Source of the DNA: Clostridia bacterium
GTDB lineage: Bacteria; Bacillota; Clostridia; Christensenellales; Aristaeellaceae
DNA length: 64,000 bases
Reading direction: 5' to 3'
Assembly: GCA_017448975.1 (NCBI GenBank)
Contig: JAFSKN010000007.1
Location: 1-64,000 of the forward strand
The notes beneath the pieces were generated by a model. The model saw nothing but the letters and a program-made list of their open reading frames with translations, ran no database searches and was not told the origin of the DNA. Positions 44,496-52,275 of this stretch are shown here, piece after piece; the first letter of the stretch is position 1; each line of letters opens with the position of its first letter. Made by a program: the position numbers and the translations under genes.

Positions 44496-45830
44496 TCAGT
44501 AGTTCGCCGCCAGATCGTTCACGTTCTCCACGAAGTAAGCGCCGGCTTCTTCGGCGGTCATGCCGGGCTTGGGAGCCAGCATTTCATCGCTCAGGTACTT
44601 GATCACTTCGTCGTTGGCGGTGCCGGCATAGGCGGGAAGCGGCGGGAAGATGGGGGAGCTGTTCTCCGCCACGATCGCCAGATAAGCGGCGGCGGTGCCA
44701 TAGGTGGCGTCCAGCTTGTTCAGTTCATCCGCGATTTCCACGGCCATGGCGCTGTTGGCGGGCACGCCGCGCTCGGCCTGCAGCTTGATATTGCCCTGAG
44801 GATCATTGATCAGGTAGTTCAGGAAAGCGACGGCCAGATCGGGGTTCTTGGTGTCGGTGGTGACGGAGAAGAACTGGCCGGGCTTCATGTAGTTGGAAGC
44901 CTGGGGATTGGCGCTGGGCCAGGCGGTGATGCCCAGTTCAATGCCATCCGCGGTAGCAGCGGCCTGGAAAGCGGCCAGCTGATTGGAGAAGGCGAAAGCG
45001 CACCAGGTACGCACGTCGTCGGTTTTGCCGAATACCAGGGGATGCATGTTCAGGTCGCCGGTGGTCGAAACATTGGCCTGTTCGTCGGTGTCAAACATCC
45101 AGCCTTCGGCCACGCACTTCACCAGGCGCTCATAGTAACCGGCCATTTCCTCGGCGGTGGGGATGACGCCATTGGCGTCCCACAGGGCGTTGTAGCCCAG
45201 GCCGCGGGCGTAATAGGTCAGGGGGTTTTCGGAGTTGCCTTCGCCGTAGGCCACGCCGATGCCCCGGGCGGCGTAAATCTTGCGGGAGATTTCTTCAAAC
45301 TCGTCCCAGGTCATGTTGTCGGGCACGGTGATGTCCAGGGAGTCGGTGAGGGTCTTGTTATACAGCAGGGAGGGGGCGTTCACACCGGCGCACAGGGCGT
45401 ACAGGCCGTCGCCCACCATGCCGCTCTTGAGGATGCTGTCGGACAGGCCGCTCACATCCAGCGCGCCGCTTTCCACATAGGGGGTCAGATCCAGCAGATC
45501 GCCCGCTTCCACCCACTGCTGCAGGTAGGCGTAGTCCTGCTGCATGATGTCGGGCAGGTCGTTGTTGGAAGCGTAGGTGCTCATCAGGGCCCAGTAGTTG
45601 CTCCAGTTCTGGGCGTTGGGGTTGAAGGTAACGTTGGGGTAGTTTTCGGTGAAGAAGTTGAGGGCTTCCAGGGTGACGGCGTCGCGCTTCTGGTTGCCCC
45701 ACCAGCCGAAACGCAGTTCCACGTTTCCGGCGGAAGCGGGATCGTAGGTGCCGACCTTCAATTCGGCGTAAGCGGAAACCACCGCCAGCAGCATCATGGC
45801 CGCCAGCAAAACAGACAGCAACTTTTTCAT
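44496..45830 (-). CDS. extracellular sugar-binding protein (importer B)
   Basis: 444 residues, family 1 solute-binding protein. Signal peptide MKKLLSVLLAAMMLLAVVSAYA ends in an AYA-type signal peptidase I site without a lipobox Cys. The mature protein starts ELKVGTYDPASAGNVELRFGWWGNQKRD and has typical FTENYPNVTF and LPDIMQQDYAYLQQW stretches and a GLGYNALWD hinge region. The cargo is not deducible, but the linked esterase suggests an acetylated plant oligosaccharide. A consensus promoter lies at 45860-45888. Confidence 0.9.
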   Translation of the reverse strand: MKKLLSVLLAAMMLLAVVSAYAELKVGTYDPASAGNVELRFGWWGNQKRDAVTLEALNFFTENYPNVTFNPNAQNWSNYWALMSTYASNNDLPDIMQQDYAYLQQWVEAGDLLDLTPYVESGALDVSGLSDSILKSGMVGDGLYALCAGVNAPSLLYNKTLTDSLDITVPDNMTWDEFEEISRKIYAARGIGVAYGEGNSENPLTYYARGLGYNALWDANGVIPTAEEMAGYYERLVKCVAEGWMFDTDEQANVSTTGDLNMHPLVFGKTDDVRTWCAFAFSNQLAAFQAAATADGIELGITAWPSANPQASNYMKPGQFFSVTTDTKNPDLAVAFLNYLINDPQGNIKLQAERGVPANSAMAVEIADELNKLDATYGTAAAYLAIVAENSSPIFPPLPAYAGTANDEVIKYLSDEMLAPKPGMTAEEAGAYFVENVNDLAANY

Positions 45831-45859
45831 GGACGAACCTCCTTTAAGATGTTACACTT

Positions 45860-45888
45860 ATTATACAGGCACAAGATGCCGCTGTCAA
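45860..45888 (-). promoter_or_regulatory. consensus promoter of importer B
   Basis: TTGACA (45883-45888), 17-nt spacer, TATAAT (45860-45865) on the minus strand, 30 nt before the start codon: a strong constitutive-looking core. Confidence 0.85.
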
Positions 45889-45910
45889 GCGAAAACCATG
45901 ATAAACAGGC

Positions 45911-45940
45911 AAAAAAAAGACCGAATCTGCCGATTCGGTT
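45911..45940 (-). terminator. terminator of the importer C operon
   Basis: ACCGAATC (45920-45927) pairs with GATTCGGT (45932-45939), followed on the minus strand by T8. It lies ~205 nt after the last dehydrogenase stop. The stretch between (45941-46146) is partly A/T-rich, with a GCGGCG/CGCCGC inverted repeat near 46095-46112, and holds no gene I can support. Confidence 0.85.
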
Positions 45941-46146
45941 TGCATTGTTGTATCCAACAATTGACAAAAAGATTCCAATTTAATGTAAAATTCAGTATTA
46001 TACAGGACAGATAGGCCTTTTTCCAGCAAGCACGGCGTTTTTTCTGCGGCGAATGATATAATATGCAGAATTGCTACAAAAAATACATTCCGCGCGCGGC
46101 GCTCCTTCGCCGCTTCCGGCGTTCCATTGGATCACGACGGCAGCTT

Positions 46147-47247
46147 TTATTTTCTTCCCGACAGATCCGGCGTCAGATCCACGGCCTGGGCCTGGGCCTG
46201 GAGGCACAGCTCCGCCGCCTTGAAAGCGTGGGCCTGGGTCATGGCGTTCTCGGTGCGGTTCAGGCTGTCCAGGATCAATTGACCGAAGAAGGGGCAGCCT
46301 GTCACGCCGGTGGCGTTCACGTACTTTTCGCCGTCGCCGTTCACCAGATACACATGGTTGCCGCCCTCGTTTTCCCGGGCCACGTCGATATATTTGCGGA
46401 TTTCAATGTAGCCCTTGGTGCCCAAGATCAGAGTGCGGCCGTCGCCCCAGGTGCGCAGGCCGTCGGGGGTGAACCAATCCACCCGGAAATAGTTCGTGGT
46501 GCCGTTTTTGCCGGTGATGGCGCAGTCGCCGAAATCGTCCAGCTGGGGATGCTCCGGATTGCCGTAATTGGCAATGCGGCTGGAAATCACTTTTCCGTCT
46601 TCCTCGCCCGCGAAATACAGATATTGTTCGATCTGATGGCTGCCGATGTCGCACAGGATGCCGCCGTAGTTTTCTTTGATGAAGAACCAGTCGGGCCGCC
46701 TGTCCGCCATGAGCCGGTGGGGCCCGAAGCCCGCCACATTCACCACTTTGCCGATCAGGCCCTGTTCCACCATGTACCCGGCCAGTACCGCGCCCTCCAC
46801 GTGGAGGCGTTCGCTGTAATAGACCATATAGCGCCGGTTGGTTTTCTTCACCATCTCTTTTGCGCTGGCGAGCTGATCCAGGGTGGTGAAGGGAGCTTTG
46901 TCGGTGAAATAGTCCTTGCCCGCTGCCAGGGCTTTCAACCCCAGTTCGCAGCGCTGGCTGGTCACCGCTGCCCCGGCGATCATGTAGGTTTCCCTGTCCT
47001 CCAGAGCTTCTTCCTCGCTGCGGGCGGGTTTGGCCTGGGGGAAGGCTTTCAGAAAGGCTTCCACCTTCCTCGGGTCTTTGTCGTACACATATTTCAGGGT
47101 GCCGCCCGCTTCGGTCAGGCCGTTGCACATGCCGTAAATGTGGCCGTGATCCAGCCGCACGGCGGAAAAGACGAATTCACCGGGCTTCACCACCGGCTTC
47201 GCCTTGCCCTTGGGCGCGTAGTTCATGCCGGAGCTTACGTTGCTCAT
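46147..47247 (-). CDS. Gfo/Idh/MocA-family oxidoreductase
   Basis: 366 residues. The N-terminal half is a Rossmann-like domain, but the usual GxGxxG is weak (AVRLDHGHIYGMCNGL); DKAPFTT corresponds to the EKP motif with Asp in place of Glu. The C-terminal half has CDIGSHQIEQYLYFAG, typical of the alpha/beta domain that binds the sugar. Such enzymes oxidise or epimerise sugars and cyclitols with NAD(P). It is the last gene of the importer C operon, 27 nt after a second dehydrogenase, so the two may act in sequence on the imported sugar. Confidence 0.82.
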   Translation of the reverse strand: MSNVSSGMNYAPKGKAKPVVKPGEFVFSAVRLDHGHIYGMCNGLTEAGGTLKYVYDKDPRKVEAFLKAFPQAKPARSEEEALEDRETYMIAGAAVTSQRCELGLKALAAGKDYFTDKAPFTTLDQLASAKEMVKKTNRRYMVYYSERLHVEGAVLAGYMVEQGLIGKVVNVAGFGPHRLMADRRPDWFFIKENYGGILCDIGSHQIEQYLYFAGEEDGKVISSRIANYGNPEHPQLDDFGDCAITGKNGTTNYFRVDWFTPDGLRTWGDGRTLILGTKGYIEIRKYIDVARENEGGNHVYLVNGDGEKYVNATGVTGCPFFGQLILDSLNRTENAMTQAHAFKAAELCLQAQAQAVDLTPDLSGRK

Positions 47248-47274
47248 GCTTATATCCTCCTTACGGCTTGCGGA

Positions 47275-48429
47275 TTATTTCCTGTCAAAGCTCCCCAGCG
47301 TGATATCGCTGTCTCCCAACTCCAGTTGGGAAACGTTCTTTTCATAAAAATGCGGCGCGTGCGCCTGAATGCCCGCCACGGTATAGAAGAGATCGTCCTT
47401 TTGCAGGGGCAGGGATACGGCCTGCTTCATGGAACCCGCCTCATAGATAGCGGTGATCAGCTCCAGGGTCATACGCCCGTCCTCGCCGCTGATGGCGGGC
47501 AGGGTATTCGTTTCAATGGCGGTGAGCATGTTGTCGATCTGTCCGTTGTGGCCTTCATAGGGAACGGGGGGCAGGCTGTCCGCGAAAGTTTTGATTTCCG
47601 CTTCAAGCGCTTCATTGCGCTCCGGGAAGCCGTTGGGCTTGGACACGGAGGCGAAGGTGGAGAAGGGGGCTGCCAGCTTGGCTTTTTCGCACTGGAAGGT
47701 CAGCGTCTGTTCCTCCCCGTGGTGCACCACGGAGGCGGTGAGCAGGCCCAGGGCGCCGGGGTATTCCAAAATGGACATGGACAGATCCTCTACCTCGGCG
47801 TTGTCATGGGCGGTATTGGCCAGCACGCTGGTCACGCGCTGCGGCAGGCCCATCATCCAGCCTAACATATCGATGTGGTGCACGGCGTGGTTCAGGGTGC
47901 AGCCGCCGCCCTCCTTTTCCCAGGTGCCCCGCCACCACAGATCGTAGTAGCAATGGCCCCGCCACCAGAAGGAATCCACCTGGGCGCAGCGCACGGGCCC
48001 GGCAATGCCGCTGGAAAGCAACGCTTTCAGATCGCGGATGGGCTTGCGGAACCGGTTCTGGGCGATAACGGACAGCTTTTTGCCGCTTTCGTCCCGGGCC
48101 CGGAGCATGGCGTCGCATTCCTCCAGGGAAGCGGCCATGGGTTTTTCACAAAGGGCATGCTTCCCCGCCCGCAGGGCGTTGATGGTGATTTCCGCGTGGA
48201 CGTAGGGCGGGCAGCAGCAGTCCACCAGATCGATGTCCGGGCGGTTCAGAATATCGCGGTGATCCGGAAAGCATTCGCAGTCCAGCCCGTATTGGGCTTT
48301 TACTTTTTCCGCTTTTCCGGGCAGGATGTCCACCAGGGCGGCGATGCGCACGCGCTCCGGGAATCGCAGATAAGCCTGGATATGGGCGTGGGAGATATTG
48401 CCCGTGCCCACGATGGCGACTTGCAGCAT
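47275..48429 (-). CDS. Gfo/Idh/MocA-family oxidoreductase
   Basis: 384 residues. VAIVGTGNISHAHIQAYL is the dinucleotide-binding loop, KHALCEKPMA the EKP motif with the catalytic Lys, and GGGCTLNHAVHHIDMLGWMMG the GG-x-D-x-G-x-H-like active-site segment. It oxidises a sugar or sugar derivative with NAD(P). ATG 48429 is chosen because CAGGAGGA lies about 8 nt upstream; in-frame codons further up are in a hairpin. Part of the importer C operon. Confidence 0.88.
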   Translation of the reverse strand: MLQVAIVGTGNISHAHIQAYLRFPERVRIAALVDILPGKAEKVKAQYGLDCECFPDHRDILNRPDIDLVDCCCPPYVHAEITINALRAGKHALCEKPMAASLEECDAMLRARDESGKKLSVIAQNRFRKPIRDLKALLSSGIAGPVRCAQVDSFWWRGHCYYDLWWRGTWEKEGGGCTLNHAVHHIDMLGWMMGLPQRVTSVLANTAHDNAEVEDLSMSILEYPGALGLLTASVVHHGEEQTLTFQCEKAKLAAPFSTFASVSKPNGFPERNEALEAEIKTFADSLPPVPYEGHNGQIDNMLTAIETNTLPAISGEDGRMTLELITAIYEAGSMKQAVSLPLQKDDLFYTVAGIQAHAPHFYEKNVSQLELGDSDITLGSFDRK

Positions 48430-48448
48430 GAAAGCGTCCTCCTGAAAA

Positions 48449-48479
48449 GAGGGGAGCGCGTCATAGGCGCGCACCCCTC
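48449..48479 (-). terminator. attenuator-like hairpin after the importer C binding protein
   Basis: GAGGGG.GCGCG pairs with CGCGC.CCCCTC, followed by TTTTC on the minus strand, between the binding-protein gene and the dehydrogenases. Confidence 0.6.
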
Positions 48480-48522
48480 GGTATGCTGTTGATTCAGTTG
48501 AAATCCATCGATCCGCGGCGCA

Positions 48523-50115
48523 TTACATGTTGCCGGGGAACATGCCGCGATAGTTGCCATCCTTGTAGGCCTGACGGAATTCTTCGATCATTTCGGCAGC
48601 GCCGGAGTTCAGGATATCCTGGATGCCAGCGTCGTACACTTCGTCAAACTTTTCGGCGTCGCAGCTCACAACGGCGGCCAGGAATTCGCCCTGCTTGCTC
48701 TTGACGGTGGAGCCATAGTCGGTTTCAGCCTGAATGGCCACGGTGAAGCTGATCTGGGTCCAGGCGTCGGTCAGAGCGTCCACATAGGAAGCGACCACGT
48801 CTTCTTCATAACCGGCGAAGGGCAGAGCCAGAGCGGCGGAGTTCTTTTCATCGCTGCCGTAGTACAGGCCGTTGGAGATGAAGCAGATATCGCCGGCGTG
48901 CATCTTGTTCTCGTTGGGCACGGCGTCGGCGCTCTTCACACCGTAGGGGATGCCCAGGGTTTCGTCGATGCCCTCATAGTTGATGCCTTCGATACCGTTC
49001 TGCATGGCGAACATGTTCTCGGGAATGGCCATCCAGTCGAGGTACTTGATGGCGGCGATGGCGGTTTCTTCATTGGTGGTCAGGGGGATGATGATGCTCA
49101 GGCCGTTGGCGGCATACTTGTCGTGCAGGGTCTTGCCGCCCAGAGATTCGTTCTTGAAGGGGTTCACGGTGACCCAGTGTCCTTCGGGAACGTTCTTTTC
49201 CAGCTCGATCTGGTAGTTCTTGTCGGTGCGCCAGGGCTGGTCGGGCTGCTGGGAGAAGAAGCCGTTGTAGCCCATAATCAGAGCGGTGTCGTTGGCCTTG
49301 TCGTTGTCGGACAGGGCGAAGGTGTCGGGCAGCAGGCCTTCATGATACAGGGTGTTCAGCCAGCGGAAGCCTTCCTTGCTGCCGGGCAGCATTTCGGGGT
49401 TGCGGGCATAGGCGAACCAGTCTTCTTCGGTGACCTGGGTGAAGTCTACCCAAGCGTCGGTGAAGCGGCGCACGTTGTACAGGGGATCGGGGGCGTAGAT
49501 GCCGAAGGAGAAGGGCATGGTGTTTTCACCGGCCAGCTGGGCTTCCTTGGCGGCGCGCAGATAGTTGGTGAATTCTTCGATATTGGTGGGCTTTTCCATG
49601 TTCAGGGCCTTGAGCCAGTCTTCACGGATGAAGTTGCCCACGTTGGCAACGCTGATGCGGCGGGCGGGGATGTACCACTGTTCCTTCACGCCGTCGCCGT
49701 CATGATCGGTCTGGCCGTAGCCCAGCAGCTCTTCACCCAGGAAGGCTACCAGATTGGGGCCGTATTCGGCGATCAGATCGTCCAGCTGCCAGATGCCTTC
49801 GTCGTCGATGCACTGCTGCACCAGACCGCCGTTATAGGTAACGCAGATGTCGGGGGCGGTGCCGCCAGCCAGAGCGTTGGTCAGCAGGTCGCCTTCCGTC
49901 CACCGGGCGTAGGAAACGAATTCAAGTTTGATGTGGTTGGGATCGCCGAAGTTTTCCTGGGCGTAATGCAGCTGCCAGCAGTTGGTCACGTCCAGACCGG
50001 TGATTTCACGGTCGTAGGTTTCCACGCGCAGGGTGATCCAGTCATCCGCCAGAGCGGAACCGGTCAGACCCAGCAGCAGAGCCAGGGTCAGCAGGATAGC
50101 CAGTGCCTTTTTCAT
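48523..50115 (-). CDS. extracellular solute-binding protein, LplA/YtcQ type (importer C)
   Basis: 530 residues, larger than MalE types and typical of the LplA/YtcQ group. Signal peptide MKKALAILLTLALLLGLTGSALA, with an ALA site and no lipobox Cys. Features include GGTAPDICVTYNGG, HDGDGVKEQWYIPARR, NFIREDWLKALNMEKPTNIEEF (strongly typical of the group) and late AAIKYLDWMAIPENMFAMQNGIEG. These proteins feed LplBC-type permeases with complex or acidic oligosaccharides. AAAGGAG lies 10 nt before ATG 50115. The structured repeat copy 2 lies in the 174 nt upstream. Confidence 0.9.
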   Translation of the reverse strand: MKKALAILLTLALLLGLTGSALADDWITLRVETYDREITGLDVTNCWQLHYAQENFGDPNHIKLEFVSYARWTEGDLLTNALAGGTAPDICVTYNGGLVQQCIDDEGIWQLDDLIAEYGPNLVAFLGEELLGYGQTDHDGDGVKEQWYIPARRISVANVGNFIREDWLKALNMEKPTNIEEFTNYLRAAKEAQLAGENTMPFSFGIYAPDPLYNVRRFTDAWVDFTQVTEEDWFAYARNPEMLPGSKEGFRWLNTLYHEGLLPDTFALSDNDKANDTALIMGYNGFFSQQPDQPWRTDKNYQIELEKNVPEGHWVTVNPFKNESLGGKTLHDKYAANGLSIIIPLTTNEETAIAAIKYLDWMAIPENMFAMQNGIEGINYEGIDETLGIPYGVKSADAVPNENKMHAGDICFISNGLYYGSDEKNSAALALPFAGYEEDVVASYVDALTDAWTQISFTVAIQAETDYGSTVKSKQGEFLAAVVSCDAEKFDEVYDAGIQDILNSGAAEMIEEFRQAYKDGNYRGMFPGNM

Positions 50116-50185
50116 GGTTGTGTCACTCCTTTTTTTATTTTCACCGCCGGGAAGGCGGTAAGGAACGAAATGGAAGTGGTCATCA

Positions 50186-50291
50186 GCGTCCGCAGCCTCA
50201 ATCGGCGCGACTGCCCTTCATGGGCAGATCGCTTGTTTCGGCTGATTTCACCGCCGACGAAACTCCCGCCACAGGCGGTCGTCGGCGGTTC
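50186..50291 (-). repeat. structured intergenic repeat, copy 2
   Basis: Read on the minus strand it aligns end to end with 38141-38244: outer stem ACCGCCGACGA/TCGTCGGCGGT (50250-50260 and 50279-50289), inner CCGCC/GGCGG, second hairpin CTGCCC/GGGCAG (50211-50227) with the same ATGAA loop, and a third GCC/GGC hairpin with loop GATTGA. It starts at the permease stop codon. A further ACCGCC/GGCGGT hairpin (50143-50159) lies between it and the binding-protein ribosome site. Confidence 0.7.
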
Positions 50292-51204
50292 ATCCTTTCA
50301 CGGCTCCGATGGTGACGCCCGCCACGAAGTAGCGCTGCACGAAGGGATAAACGATCAGGATGGGCAGCGTGGCGAAGATGATGGAAGCGGGCTCAATGGA
50401 TTCGGAAATATCCGTTGCCACGGTGGAACTGCCGCCTTCCATGGCCGCGATGTCCACGGCCTGGGAGCCTTTGATCAGGTGGTACAGCTTCAATTGCAGC
50501 GGCTGGTAGGCCTTGGTCTGGATATAGTACAGGGCGTCCTGGAAGCTGTTCCATTTGCCCACGGCGTAGAACAGGGTCAGGGTAGCCAGGGAGGCCATGG
50601 ACAGGGGCAGTACGATTTGCAGCAGGATCTGGAAATCGTTGGCGCCGTCGATGGTGGCCGCTTCCTCCAGGGAATCGGGCAGCGCAGTGAAGAAGCTCTT
50701 TAAGATGATCATGTTGTAGGTGCTCAGCATGCCCGGCAGGATCAGGGACCAGGGGGAGTCCAGCAGGCCCAGTTCCTTGATGTTCAGGTAAATGGGAATG
50801 GTGCCGCCGGAGAAATACATGGTGAACAGGGCCATGAAGTTGAAGAATTTACGGCCCGCCAAGCGTTTCTTGGTCAGCGGATAGGCCATGAGGATGGTTA
50901 GGACCATGGAAAAGAGGGTGTACACCACCGTGATTCCCACGGTGAACCACAGCGAGCGCATCATGGCCGGATCGGAGAAAATGGCCTTGTAGGCGCGGGT
51001 GTCCATCTCAACCGGCCAGAAAGATACTTTGCCGCTCAAAATAGCGGATTTGCTGCTCAGGGAGGTGGCCGCCACGTTGACGAAGGGCAGCAGGCAGGTC
51101 AGGCTGATGAGGAGGATAATGAGGGTCAGGATGATCTGCGGCATGGTCCATATCCGGGGCTTTTTCATGACGATATTGGGTTCAGCGGTTTTGTTCTGCA
51201 TCAT
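50290..51204 (-). CDS. ABC importer permease, LplC/YtcP type (importer C)
   Basis: 304 residues with six membrane helices. TMYFSGGTIPIYLNIKELGLLDSPWSLILPG is the signature of the LplC/YtcP group, and the EAA loop is LEEAATIDGANDFQILLQIVLPL. The start is the first of two adjacent ATG codons (51204), 8-10 nt after GGGGGGTGG; the upstream frame overlaps the preceding permease and is rejected. Partner of the LplB-type permease. Confidence 0.9.
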   Translation of the reverse strand: MMQNKTAEPNIVMKKPRIWTMPQIILTLIILLISLTCLLPFVNVAATSLSSKSAILSGKVSFWPVEMDTRAYKAIFSDPAMMRSLWFTVGITVVYTLFSMVLTILMAYPLTKKRLAGRKFFNFMALFTMYFSGGTIPIYLNIKELGLLDSPWSLILPGMLSTYNMIILKSFFTALPDSLEEAATIDGANDFQILLQIVLPLSMASLATLTLFYAVGKWNSFQDALYYIQTKAYQPLQLKLYHLIKGSQAVDIAAMEGGSSTVATDISESIEPASIIFATLPILIVYPFVQRYFVAGVTIGAVKG

Positions 51205-51218
51205 TCTGTCCACCCCCC

Positions 51219-52145
51219 TTACCAGATACCGTCTTCGCCAAGCTTCTTGGAAACGAAGTTGGCGCCGGAAATCAGAACCAGGCCCACCAGGGACTGGAAC
51301 AGGCCCACGGCGGTGGCGCGCTCGAACTTGTGATTCTCGATACCGGTGCGGTATACGAAAGTCGAGAGCACGTCGCAATATTTGCGCACCTGGGCGTTGC
51401 CCAGAATCTGGGGCCGGTCGAAGGAAATGTTCATCATCTGGCCCACGCTCAGGATCAAAAGCACCACGATGGTGGAGCGGATGCCGGGCAGCGTCACGTG
51501 CCAGATCTGCTGCATCTTGTTGGCGCCGTCGATCTTGGCGGCCTCGAACAGCTCCATGTTGATGCCGGTGATGGCGGACAGATACAGGATGGTGCCCCAG
51601 CCCATGCCCTGCCATACGCCCACCAGGGTGTAGGTGAACTGCCAGTGGGGGCCGTCGGTCAGGAAGGGGATGCTCTTATCGATCCAGCCCCATTTGAGCA
51701 GCGTGGCGTTGATCAGGCCGCTGGTGGGGGAGAACAGCTGCAGCACCATACCGCCGATGATGATCCAGGACAGGAAATGAGGCAGATACAGCAGCGTTTG
51801 AGATACTTTTTTGACCCCGATGCTCTTCATTTCGTTCAGCATGATGGCCAGCACGATGGGAACCGGGAAGCCCGCCGCCAGCCCCAGCAGATTCAGCCAG
51901 AGGGTATTCCACAGCGCGCTGGAAAAGTCCGACATTTTCATGACGAATTGGAAATTATCCAGCCCCACCCACGGGCTGCCCCACATGCCTTTGAACAGGT
52001 TGTACTTTTCAAAGGCCACAATGATGCCGATCATGGGCTTGTAGCAGAAGAGCAGATAGAAAGCCACCGGCAGGATCAGCATCACGTACAGACGCCAGTC
52101 CCGGGCCAGCCAGTTCGTGCGCCGTTTGGCTTTTTTCAACTGCAC
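51219..52145 (-). CDS. ABC importer permease, LplB type (importer C)
   Basis: 308 residues, six membrane helices, with the LplB-type opening (RDWRLYVMLILPVAFYLLFCYKPM), PWVGLDNF and the EAA loop LFEAAKIDGANKMQQIWHVTLPGI. First gene of the importer C operon; the LplC-type gene follows after 14 nt. GGGGGGGATTTTGTGC precedes ATG 52145. No ATPase gene is linked. Confidence 0.9.
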   Translation of the reverse strand: MQLKKAKRRTNWLARDWRLYVMLILPVAFYLLFCYKPMIGIIVAFEKYNLFKGMWGSPWVGLDNFQFVMKMSDFSSALWNTLWLNLLGLAAGFPVPIVLAIMLNEMKSIGVKKVSQTLLYLPHFLSWIIIGGMVLQLFSPTSGLINATLLKWGWIDKSIPFLTDGPHWQFTYTLVGVWQGMGWGTILYLSAITGINMELFEAAKIDGANKMQQIWHVTLPGIRSTIVVLLILSVGQMMNISFDRPQILGNAQVRKYCDVLSTFVYRTGIENHKFERATAVGLFQSLVGLVLISGANFVSKKLGEDGIW

Positions 52146-52202
52146 AAAATCCCCCCCTTGTTTTCTTATACGATTTCAAAATGACGAATCTCCAACGAGG
52201 TC

Positions 52203-52232
52203 ATTATAGCATAAACGTATGGGTGATTTCAA
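52203..52232 (-). promoter_or_regulatory. promoter of importer C
   Basis: TTGAAA (52227-52232), 18-nt spacer, TATAAT (52203-52208) on the minus strand, ~57 nt before the LplB-type start. Confidence 0.65.
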
Positions 52233-52275
52233 TAGAAAGAAAGCGCAAAATTGTGCACATTGTTCTCATTTGATG

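Noticed and set aside
45961..45990. Plus-strand promoter starting at TTGACA 45961
   Set aside because: No -10 box at 16-18 nt and no plus-strand gene downstream.
44373..50703. Very long open frames on the plus strand opposite the binding-protein and dehydrogenase genes
   Set aside because: They are complements of high-GC genes with strong family matches on the minus strand; their translations are Gly/His/Val-rich, lack ribosome sites and match no domain pattern.
50293..51615. Longer 441-codon version of the LplC-type permease
   Set aside because: The extra N-terminal part overlaps the LplB-type gene, is Arg/His-rich and non-membrane; the ATG pair at 51201-51204 has a good ribosome site.
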